From positions 1-34,368 of IMG/VR virus record IMGVR_UViG_3300004369_000062: a stretch of DNA of 34,368 bases; one strand, given 5' to 3'. Of this stretch, positions 19,015 to 27,700 are shown piece after piece. Below the pieces are notes generated by a model, which saw only the letters and a list, made by a program, of their open reading frames with translations, was not told the origin of the DNA and did no database searches. Made by a program: the position numbers and the translations under genes. Numbering within the stretch: the stretch's first letter is position 1; the number at the start of each line of letters is the position of its first letter. Origin of the DNA: a virus.

Positions 19015-22000
19015 ATGGCAAGAATCGTTCCTGGGTCTGGCGCTTCAATCGAACCAATCTTTGACGAGGTTTTTGGTGTTCGTGCAGTTAAAGTTATCAA
19101 TGGTGGTAGCGGATATGACCCCGCAGATCCTCCTAGATTGACTATTACTGGTTGTGGAACTCCTGAAGTTGAAGCATTATTGTATCCAATTATTGATGCA
19201 AATTCGGGAAAAATTATTCACGTTCGTGTTTTAGAAAGAGGTAGAGGATATAATCCGTTAAGATTAAAAATTACACCTCAACAAGAAACTCCTAATATAA
19301 TTAATTCATTTGATATTAATAGGATTTGGCAAAATCACCCCAATTCTCAAACAACGGGGTCTTTTCAGGTTCAAGATAATAATATAACAGACAGACTACG
19401 TATTGTATCTGATAATCACCCCAAACCATCTCAAAATATTTTTTCGGAAAGACAACCAGGGGGTTCTAGTGAAATATTAGACAGAACTTTTGACCAAGTT
19501 TTTGTTTATAGGGGTGGAAAGGATGTTCCTACACAAGGGACTAGAGAAGTTCAATTAGATAAGACCTTAGGAATCCTAGCAAACGGTGGATTATTACACA
19601 CTCCTGATTGGGGTGTTGATGGTGGAGCTCCAGCAGGGTATCATTTAGATGCTGTAAAATATGACTACATTAAAAATACCAATGCTTATGGTGCAGTAGT
19701 AGATAACAACACATATTACTATCAAACTAGTAAAGTTATAGATGAATTTGCACTCAATAATGGTGTATTTGATTGGGGCAATTTTAGAGTATTCACCTGG
19801 AATATTCGAGTAGAATTTGATAATGTGATGATTCCAGTTGCTGATGTAGATGAAACCATTGGATCTGTAGAAGTTGGCAGAATTATTGATGAAATTGGAG
19901 GAACTGGCAGAGCAGAAATTTCTAAAGTTGTTAGAAATGAACTCAATAGAGTAACAAGAATCTATGCGCGACAAGTTACAGGAGACCCATTCTCGGAAGA
20001 TGATTTAGTTCTTGGTTCTAATGGTTTCCAGTTTAGGGTATCTGATGATATTGTTACATTTCCTAACGGTATCTTTTATATCGATTTCGGACTAGAAGCA
20101 GAGGAATTTGGTCCATTTGTTCCTGGACAATTTTACTTATCCCCAGAAAATATTAAAGTTCAGAGAAATTACATAATCCGTTGGAATCAAGAACACTCTT
20201 CTAATCAACCCTCAGATGTTCATCCAAATGGACATCCAATGCAATTTAGCACCACTCCAGATGGTCCTCTAAATCAAAATCCTGGAACTTTATATTACAA
20301 TAGTACTGGACTGAGTGCATCACCTGCTACAGACTACGAAAACGAATTTGCTCCACTATTCTTGATGAATAGTGATGAAACTAATAGAATTTATTATTAT
20401 TGCAAATTCCACAACCATATGTCTGGTTATCTTGGTGATGAAGGATATATGACTCTTGATGCTGTTAATATTGACCCACTTCCAAATATTAACACGTATT
20501 ATCAAGATATTTATTCGTATCCTGGAGATCAATCTAGACATCCAAATGGACATTCCAAAATTCTTGGTATGTCTTTTGATGGATATCCCATCTATGGTCC
20601 TTGGGGATACAATTCTTCTGGTGCAGTTGCTAGAGAAACAAGTTCCTATAGATTGAGACTTACTGAAGAACTTCCTGGAAGTCGTCCTATTGTTTCTGAT
20701 GGTGGAACGACAAACTACACCGTTACCGTATCAAATGGTAAGTTTTACATCAATGGAGTATTACAAACTTTCTTAAATTTAAAGAGAGGAAACACTTATA
20801 ATTTTATTCAGGATGATTCTAGTAATGATTCGCTCAACATTCTATTTTTCAGTGAAACTTTGAATGGTTGGCATGACGTATCTGATATTGGAAATGTAAA
20901 TTACCTATATCAAAATGGAGTTACCTATTATCTTGAAAATATTGCTGTAGATTATGTTACCTATATCAATGGTTACGAAAATGCCTTCAATAGAAAGGTT
21001 ACTATTGAAGTACGTGCTGATGCCCCAAGAATTTTATATGCGTTCTCGTATTCAACTTCAACTGCTGGGTTTAGACTTGTACAAGATGGTTACTTACTTG
21101 GTGATTTAGTAGAAGACTATATTTACGATTCTACAGTAGGTTCTTTAGATGAGTTTAATGGTAAGTTTACTAGAACTCCAGATTATCCAAATGGAACTTA
21201 TGCATATTTCTTAACAGAAGATGGTAGTGGAAATCCAACTTACCCTTATGGAGTTGGACCAAAGTACTATGGCGATCCATTATTTGAAGGAGATGATGTT
21301 CCTGAACTGGTAACAGTATTCCCGTCGGAGTCTGAAGGAAATGTTGTTCTCAATGAAGATGGCAGCATCTCATATATTAAAATGACCAAAAAGGGAGATA
21401 ATTATTTTGGTTCTGCTAGAGCAGAAATTCTTGGTGGAGGAGGGTCTGGAGCGGTTGTAAGTCCTATTGTACAGACTATTACTGGTTTATCTCTTATCAA
21501 TGCAGGTAGAAATTACGCAACACCTCCTACTTTAATTTTTGAAGGTGGTAGTGGTCAAGGTGCTCAAGGTGCAGCATCAATCGATACTTTGGGTAAAGTT
21601 TCCTCTATTACTATTGTAGATGATGGGGAATTTTATCAAGAACCTCCATACATTTTAATTAGTGGCGGTGGTGGCAGTGGTGCCAAAGCTGTTGCTAGAA
21701 TCGACCAAGGCTCTATTGTTGGTATTGATGTTACCGACCCAGGTGAAGGATATGTAAACCCACCAAATATCATCTTTACAAAATTAGTAAATCTCAAACG
21801 TAAAACTAGATCGAGACAGGCATTTAACTCTGGTGCAATTTATCTGACTGGTCTTGTTAAAAATGTTACTGCATCGGATTCTGAAATTTTTGTAGATTCT
21901 ACAGATGCATATCCTGGTTCTGGTCAGATTATTATTAATACAGAAACGATTACTTACACCAATAAGAGTTCTGGTAGATTCTCTGGATTGACAAGAGGTG

Positions 22001-23178
22001 TAAACTTTAATTATGACCAACGAGTTATTCTCGATCCTGGACAAAATGATGCCCAAGGAAATTCTACTTATGCATTTAATGTTGGTGATAGAGTTATCCG
22101 TAGGGTTGAAAATGCTAATAACAAAGTAGCAAAAGTATACGATTGGAATCCTGGAACTAGAGAACTACTTGTAACGTTTGAAGTTGATGAACTGGCATTC
22201 ATTGATGGTGGTATTCCATCTACAGAAGATGCAATTGTTCAGTTTGATGCTGGGGTTGCTAGTAGTAGTGGTCCTGGAATATTGCCACATACAGTTATTA
22301 ATGAAGTCGGTTCTACTATTTCTCTGCTGACCGTTCCTCTTTCTACATTACAAAATAGAGCATTCGAAGATGATGATGAGCAGGATGGCGCTGGCGATGG
22401 TATTCCAGATTTAATTAACACTGGAACTGATTATGCCAGTCAAATCAGTCTTGATGGTGGTATTTACAATTCTCTTTATGGTATCGAAGAGACTCAAGGT
22501 GGACAAAATACTACACTGTTCCAAATTGGAGATAACATCAAAGATGGTAGTATTCCTTTCAAATTTGCAACAATTGTTTCTGCTGGTGGACTGGGTGAGG
22601 GTGTTGAGCATACGGCATTATTGGACATTTATTTAGATGCTAATAATGGAAATGGTCAGAACTTTACCGTTAATGAAGTTGTCACTGGTGCAATTTCTGG
22701 TGTTACTGGGGTAGTTGTTTCTTGGGATCCAACTATTTCTAAGTTGACTGTTGGAAATGTAACCCCATATAACACAGGTAATGTAAATATTGGTATTGGC
22801 GGTTATTTGTATGAATTTTCTGCCAATAATACGGTTGTAGATTTCATTATTCATGACAGCGGGACAAATTATACAGCAACGCCAACAGTTTCAATTGAAA
22901 ATGTAGGCGATATTCAGGCAACTGGTACTGTTGTAATGACAGCAGCAGGAGACCAAGTTAGTTCTATTACTATCACCAATGGGGGATATGGCATAGAACA
23001 AACTGTAGACGGAACCTATAATCTTCATCCTACAGTAACATTTACAAACGACCCAGGAGATAGTACTGGTTCTGGTGCATCTGCTCAAGTAGTTCTTGGT
23101 GGAGAAACTCTCAGCGGAAACGCTGGAGCATCTTATAGAATCAAGAGAATCGAGTATTCAACAACGGTTCGTTCGTAA
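19015..23178 (+). CDS. Virion structural protein with cupredoxin and YHYH-type domains
   Basis: 1387 residues; the ATG lies 3 bases after the preceding stop. Visible parts: GGxGY repeats at about 22-95 (VINGGSGYDPADPP); a cupredoxin-like domain about 384-480 with H407 or H403, C463, H466 and M469 (YYYCKFHNHM); DGYPIYGPWGY at 522-532 and SSYRLR, typical of the YHYH family; a second, ligand-less cupredoxin-like domain 567-687; then the remaining YHYH-family strand with PDYPNGTYAYFLT near 718-730; GGxGY repeats 799-924 (INAGRNYATPP, DDGEFYQEPP, DPGEGYVNPP); a VDSTDAYPGSGQI/ETITYTN/GLTRG module near 960-1000; an acidic DDDEQDGAGDGIPDL loop near 1120; a GExVTG-type module; and C-terminal GGxGY units. 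It lies next to gp8 and is inferred to belong to the baseplate or its fibres. I do not know a T4 counterpart by sequence. Confidence 0.85.
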   Translation: MARIVPGSGASIEPIFDEVFGVRAVKVINGGSGYDPADPPRLTITGCGTPEVEALLYPIIDANSGKIIHVRVLERGRGYNPLRLKITPQQETPNIINSFDINRIWQNHPNSQTTGSFQVQDNNITDRLRIVSDNHPKPSQNIFSERQPGGSSEILDRTFDQVFVYRGGKDVPTQGTREVQLDKTLGILANGGLLHTPDWGVDGGAPAGYHLDAVKYDYIKNTNAYGAVVDNNTYYYQTSKVIDEFALNNGVFDWGNFRVFTWNIRVEFDNVMIPVADVDETIGSVEVGRIIDEIGGTGRAEISKVVRNELNRVTRIYARQVTGDPFSEDDLVLGSNGFQFRVSDDIVTFPNGIFYIDFGLEAEEFGPFVPGQFYLSPENIKVQRNYIIRWNQEHSSNQPSDVHPNGHPMQFSTTPDGPLNQNPGTLYYNSTGLSASPATDYENEFAPLFLMNSDETNRIYYYCKFHNHMSGYLGDEGYMTLDAVNIDPLPNINTYYQDIYSYPGDQSRHPNGHSKILGMSFDGYPIYGPWGYNSSGAVARETSSYRLRLTEELPGSRPIVSDGGTTNYTVTVSNGKFYINGVLQTFLNLKRGNTYNFIQDDSSNDSLNILFFSETLNGWHDVSDIGNVNYLYQNGVTYYLENIAVDYVTYINGYENAFNRKVTIEVRADAPRILYAFSYSTSTAGFRLVQDGYLLGDLVEDYIYDSTVGSLDEFNGKFTRTPDYPNGTYAYFLTEDGSGNPTYPYGVGPKYYGDPLFEGDDVPELVTVFPSESEGNVVLNEDGSISYIKMTKKGDNYFGSARAEILGGGGSGAVVSPIVQTITGLSLINAGRNYATPPTLIFEGGSGQGAQGAASIDTLGKVSSITIVDDGEFYQEPPYILISGGGGSGAKAVARIDQGSIVGIDVTDPGEGYVNPPNIIFTKLVNLKRKTRSRQAFNSGAIYLTGLVKNVTASDSEIFVDSTDAYPGSGQIIINTETITYTNKSSGRFSGLTRGVNFNYDQRVILDPGQNDAQGNSTYAFNVGDRVIRRVENANNKVAKVYDWNPGTRELLVTFEVDELAFIDGGIPSTEDAIVQFDAGVASSSGPGILPHTVINEVGSTISLLTVPLSTLQNRAFEDDDEQDGAGDGIPDLINTGTDYASQISLDGGIYNSLYGIEETQGGQNTTLFQIGDNIKDGSIPFKFATIVSAGGLGEGVEHTALLDIYLDANNGNGQNFTVNEVVTGAISGVTGVVVSWDPTISKLTVGNVTPYNTGNVNIGIGGYLYEFSANNTVVDFIIHDSGTNYTATPTVSIENVGDIQATGTVVMTAAGDQVSSITITNGGYGIEQTVDGTYNLHPTVTFTNDPGDSTGSGASAQVVLGGETLSGNAGASYRIKRIEYSTTVRS
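20164..20455 (+). other. Cupredoxin-like domain, ligands present (1387-residue protein)
   Basis: NYIIRWNQEHSS, HPNGHPMQFSTTPDG and RIYYYCKFHNHMSGYLG follow the cupredoxin order. C463, H466 and M469 give the same C-x2-H-x2-M spacing as in the neighbouring 406-residue protein; H403 and H407 are candidates for the first His. Confidence 0.6.
20713..21075 (+). other. Degenerate cupredoxin-like domain without copper ligands
   Basis: NYTVTVSNGKFYINGVLQ, LNLKRGNTYNF, DDSSNDSLNILFFSET and APRILYAFSYSTSTAGF track the phage cupredoxin scheme strand by strand. The expected GHPLxF strand reads DSLNILFF and the expected YYYCxxHxxM loop reads YAFSYSTSTAGF, so all four ligands are missing. It sits between the SSYRLR and EDYIY parts of the YHYH-type domain. 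Confidence 0.6.
21409..21786 (+). repeat. GGxGY beta-repeat array in the 1387-residue protein
   Basis: Units are INAGRNYATPPTLIFEGGSG, VDDGEFYQEPPYILISGGGG and TDPGEGYVNPPNIIF, spaced about 120 bases apart. They are of the same family as the arrays in the giant protein. Confidence 0.75.
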
Positions 23179-23182
23179 CCAT

Positions 23183-23190
23183 CATAAATA
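23183..23190 (+). promoter_or_regulatory. Candidate T4-like late promoter CATAAATA
   Basis: This octamer is one base off the T4 late consensus. It lies in the 38-base gap between the 1387-residue protein and gp8, 26 bases before the gp8 ATG. An AAGAGGA purine run at 23194-23200 is too far from the ATG (16 bases) to be a convincing ribosome binding site. Confidence 0.65.
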
Positions 23191-23216
23191 AACAAGAGGA
23201 CAATAGTACCTAAGAA

Positions 23217-24749
23217 ATGGCAGCCCTATTAACTGATCAATTTAGAATTTTTTCTGCGAAAAAATTCATTAAATCTCTTGAGGGTCCCGACCCAACTCAG
23301 AGTGATGATGCTGCAGGCGTTTCTCGTGACCGCCTGTATTTGTTTATCGGTAGACCTCAACCATGGGACAATGAAAACTCTCCTCCACAAGCAGTGGATT
23401 CATTTGGGGAGTTTTCTGCGTCTTTTGACGACATGATTTCTTTGAAAAGAGTTCTTGCTTCCGATTCAATTCAAGTTGTTCGTAGAATTGATTGGGTTTC
23501 TCCAGAACAAACTACTGGTGGACTTGGATTTACCTATGACATGTATCGTCAAGATTATTCTCCTAGTAAAACTGCTTCTTCTGGTGCTACCAAACTATAT
23601 GATTCGGATTTTTATGTTGTAAATTCTCAGTATCAAGTATACAAAGTTATTTACAATGGCACTTCTCCTTCCGACCCTAACGGAAAACCCTCTACAGTTG
23701 AACCTACTGGTACTTCTACATCTATCATTACTACTGGTGATGGATATCGTTGGAAGTATATGTACACCATTCCTGTTGCTTCCGTCCTTAAGTTTTTCTC
23801 CAATGATTACATGCCAGTCTTTACTAATGATGCAGTAAAGACGAATGCAGTCTCTGGTGAGATTGACACTGTTGTTATCAACGCTGCTGGTACTGGATAT
23901 AACAACGGTACTTATGATAATGTCGGTATTAATGGTGATGGTACTGGTGGACGTGTTTCTATTGTTGTTGACGGTGGTAAAATTATTTCTGCAACTGTGA
24001 CTTCTGGTGGTACTGGTTATACTTTTGGTAAAATTAGTATTGACAATATTACTGGTGTTGGCACTGGAAATGGCGCTCAGGTTGATGTCATCATTCCTCC
24101 TCCTGGTGGACATGGTGCCGATTCTGTCGTAGAACTTGGCGCTTTCCGAGTTATGATTAATGCCAAACTTTCTTATAATGAAGGTGCAGGCGATTTCCCG
24201 ATTGATAACGACTATCGTCGTATTGGTCTCGTTACCAATCCTCTTAAATTCGGTACAGCAGAATTAATTTCTGATTTGACAGTTTCTGCTACAAAGGCAG
24301 TAATTTTCCCACCAACTTTCCAGGGCAATTATGTTCCTGATGAAATTATTACTCAAACAAGAGTTGTCGGTGGTACAAACGTTACTGCTCGTGGTCGTGT
24401 TATTTCTTGGAATCCCACAACCAAAGTTTTGAAGTATTATCAAAACTCTGTTGACGGTATCTTCCCTGAAGTTACAGGTACACAGAATGAATTTGATGGG
24501 TCTAACGTTGTTAGTGGTGCTACTTCTGGTGCTGCTGGACAACCAGATATCAACTTCCCCGCAGTTCCTAATTCGTCTTCCAGAACTATTAATAACACTG
24601 AGTACGATTTAGGCATGAAGTTTAATAATGGTTATGCAAAACCCGAAATTGAATCAAACAGCGGTAACGTTGTTTATATAGATAATAGGAGATCAATTAG
24701 TCGTGCAAACGACCAGGTAGAAGACATCAAAATCGTAATCGAATTCTAA
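23217..24749 (+). CDS. 8: Baseplate wedge subunit gp8
   Basis: 510 residues against 334 in T4 gp8. In T4, gp8 is a wedge component that packs against gp6, gp7 and gp10. Conserved with T4 as I recall it: YLFIGRPQPWDNEN near 41-54 (T4 FITFGRSEPWSSNEN); RRIDW near 88-92; TGDGYRWKYMYTIP at 173-186 (T4 PGDGYVWEYLFEIP); SNDYMPV (T4 TNEYIVV); YRRIGLVTNPL near 329-341 (T4 FRQISIITNPL); and a C-terminus of NVVYIDNRRSI ... NDQVEDIKIVIEF (T4 GEMIYMENRPPI ... DQTEEINILFTF). The extra length is largely two insertions absent from T4: GGxGY repeats at 214-298 and a GExIT-type module near 345-448. A late promoter precedes it, and its stop overlaps the next start by one base (TAATG), implying coupled translation. 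Confidence 0.93.
   Translation: MAALLTDQFRIFSAKKFIKSLEGPDPTQSDDAAGVSRDRLYLFIGRPQPWDNENSPPQAVDSFGEFSASFDDMISLKRVLASDSIQVVRRIDWVSPEQTTGGLGFTYDMYRQDYSPSKTASSGATKLYDSDFYVVNSQYQVYKVIYNGTSPSDPNGKPSTVEPTGTSTSIITTGDGYRWKYMYTIPVASVLKFFSNDYMPVFTNDAVKTNAVSGEIDTVVINAAGTGYNNGTYDNVGINGDGTGGRVSIVVDGGKIISATVTSGGTGYTFGKISIDNITGVGTGNGAQVDVIIPPPGGHGADSVVELGAFRVMINAKLSYNEGAGDFPIDNDYRRIGLVTNPLKFGTAELISDLTVSATKAVIFPPTFQGNYVPDEIITQTRVVGGTNVTARGRVISWNPTTKVLKYYQNSVDGIFPEVTGTQNEFDGSNVVSGATSGAAGQPDINFPAVPNSSSRTINNTEYDLGMKFNNGYAKPEIESNSGNVVYIDNRRSISRANDQVEDIKIVIEF
23856..24110 (+). repeat. GGxGY beta-repeat insertion inside gp8
   Basis: INAAGTGYNNGTYDNVGI and TSGGTGYTFGKISI, followed by VDVIIPPPGG. The insertion is flanked by T4-gp8-conserved sequence (NDYMPV before, AFRVMINAKLSY after). 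Confidence 0.75.
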
Positions 24750-27700
24750 TGGCACAGAACACCAACCTCAACGTTACACCTTACTACGACGATTTCGATA
24801 AGGCGAAAAACTTTTATCGAGTATTGTTCCGTCCTGGTTTCCCGATTCAAGCAAGGGAAATTACGACGATGCAGAGCATCATGCAGAATCAGGTAGAGAG
24901 TGTAGGTTCTCACCTGTTCAAAGACGGTGCGATGGTCATTCCTGGTCAAGTGGGTTATGATTTAAATGTCGATGCAGTTATGCTCCAAGAGTCGTTCTTG
25001 GGTGCCGATGTTGAACAATATAGGTCTCAATTGACAGGTAAGATTATTACTGGTCTTACTACTGGCGTTAAAGCAAAGGTTCTTTACAGCATTTCTTCTG
25101 TTGAATCTGATAAAAATTATATTACTCTTTACGTTAAGTATATTGAGTCTGGTGGAGAGCAAAATACACAACAGACTTTTGGAAACAATGAACAGTTGGT
25201 TACCGATGCAGAAATTACTTTCGGAACTACTCTAATTGAGATTGGTTCTCCTTTTGCTCAATTATTGCCAACCGCAGCAATTCAAACTGGTTCTGTTGCT
25301 TATATTCAAAGTGGTGTTTACTACATCCGAGGATTCTTTGTAGATGTCCCATACCAGTACATTCTTCTCGATCAATATGGAAGCAATCCCTCCTATCGTA
25401 TTGGTCTCAATATTCAAGAATCCATTATCACTCCCGAGGATGACCTTAGCCTCAACGATAATGCTGCTGGAACATCAAACTATGCTGCTCCTGGTGCTCA
25501 TAGATTTAGAATCACAACATCTCTCGTAAAGAAACTTCTTACCGACGAAGCAGATAAAGATTTCTTAGAGTTACTGCGTATTAACAACTCTAAGGTAGAA
25601 AAACTTGTTGACCGTAGTGCATATGAGGAACTCGAAAAAAGTCTTGCACTAAGAACATATGAAGAATCTGGAGATTATGTAGTAAAAGATTTTGGTATTA
25701 AGGTAAGAGAAAATCTTAATGATGGATTTAATAATGGAATTTATGCCGCTGGTTCTACTACTTTCAGTGGTAGTACGGCATCTGAAGATAAGTATGCCGT
25801 AGAGTTTGGTCCTGGCACTGCATATGTTAAGGGATATAGGATTAAAACTCTCTCACCAACATATATTGATTTAGATAAACCAAGAGACACTCTGTCTGCT
25901 CAAAATACAATCATTCCATTTGAAGTTGGCAACTATAGTACTGTCAACAACGTATATGGATTCCCTAATGTTTCTGGTGGTTCTGTATCAAGTGCATATC
26001 AGACAATCGAACTTAGAGACACCGAGACTTCTTCTCCAGGAACCGCAGCAGGCAATCTGATTGGATATGCTCGTGTTGCTGCTTTTGAACACACTGGAAA
26101 TCCAGATAGTGTTTTTGGTACTGCAGATGACACTTATAAGTGCAATCTGTTTGATATTCAAATGCTCACTGTTTTGGAGCTCGCTTCTAATCAGACTATC
26201 TCTCAAGGTTCTGTCTTGATTGGTGCTTCTAGTGGAGCCAGAGCATATCTGGTTGATGCAATTGTTGCAGATGACCATATTACCGTTTATCAAGTTGAAG
26301 GACAGTTCGAACTTGGTGAAATGATTAATGTTGATGGGCAAAACCTCGACATATTAGAGGCGGCACATTATTATCAGTATTCGGATACTAGACAACTTAT
26401 TGCTAGAGACGAAAGTACTCAAGCAGTTGAATTTAGTGCAGATATTCTTCTAGAAGACATTTACATTGTTCAGGGTTCTACATTTACACTTGATACTAGT
26501 GGAACTCCATTTATCAAGGGTTTAAATTCTAACTTCGCTCTTGATTTGCGAGTTGGTGATAGAATTTATTTTAATACCACTCAGTATGTAACCGTTAATA
26601 AAGTAGATCCTACCGACTTAACAAATACGGTTTCCAGTACAGTTTTTAACTATGCAAATCAAACTGTTAATGTAACTTTACCCTCTGCTCCAGCTGCACC
26701 GTCCGCTGGAGACTATTCCGCTGCTCTTAGATATAGAGGTAAGTTATTTGATATCGAAAACGCAAACCTCTTCAGCCCAATGCCGAAGAAGTACATTAGT
26801 GCTATTTCTGACGAATCTATGGTTGTCAGAAGAACATTTGATGCACAAACTGTTGCGGCTAACTCTATTTCCATCACTTTGCCAGAAAATGAGCAGTTTC
26901 AATCCATCACTGATGAAAATTATACATTTACAGTTCTTGCGGGAACAAATGGCACACATCCTGTAGGCGACCAAATTACAATTAATACAACCAATGCAGG
27001 AACAATTGGATACACATCATTTACATCCAATGATAGAACTACCCTTCAGATTGATAATTTAACAAATATCACATCTGTTAAGGTTACTGCTACAGTTTCC
27101 AAAAACGTTGCTACCAGAAAAACTAAATCTGGCAATGAAATGTTTGTTATCAAGGTTATCAAAACTACAAAAGACCTTGATAAGCAAAACTATAATTTAG
27201 CATATTCAAATTTATACGGAACTAGAATTGAAGATAGAGATATTTCTCTTGGTCTTGCAGACGTTTATAGACTACATGCTGTCTATGAGTCCAATGATGA
27301 TAACGATCCAGTAATTCCATCGCTTATTCTCGTTGAACCCGTATTCTTTGCAAATGGTACTATTATAACTGGCAGAACTTCTAAAGCTCGTGCTAAGGTT
27401 GTAAACTTTAGTTCTGGTACACTGAAACTTTCTATTGTTTACGTATCTGGTACTTTCCAAGCTGGAGAAACCATTGATGGTTTTGATTCTAATGGGTCGG
27501 CAATTAGTGCAATTATTAATGATAGTGTCGGTTCTGTAGTTGCTGGTTCTAAAGTTATTACGGACAATTATTACTTAGAAGTCGCACAAACAGGATTTAT
27601 GTATGATTGCTCTAAGATTGTTCGTAAGAAGGGTGTATCAACTCCAATTAGAAAACTTCTTGTAGTAGTTGATTACTATACACATTCTTCTACTGGCGAT

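Noticed and set aside
19010-19017. GATAAATG as a fourth late promoter
   Set aside because: It overlaps the start codon of the 1387-residue gene, so transcripts starting from it would miss the ATG, and the octamer match is poorer.
23595-24113. 172-residue minus-strand open frame opposite gp8
   Set aside because: It lies fully inside the T4-conserved gp8 gene; its Asn/Ser/Thr-rich, low-complexity product is typical of an antisense shadow.
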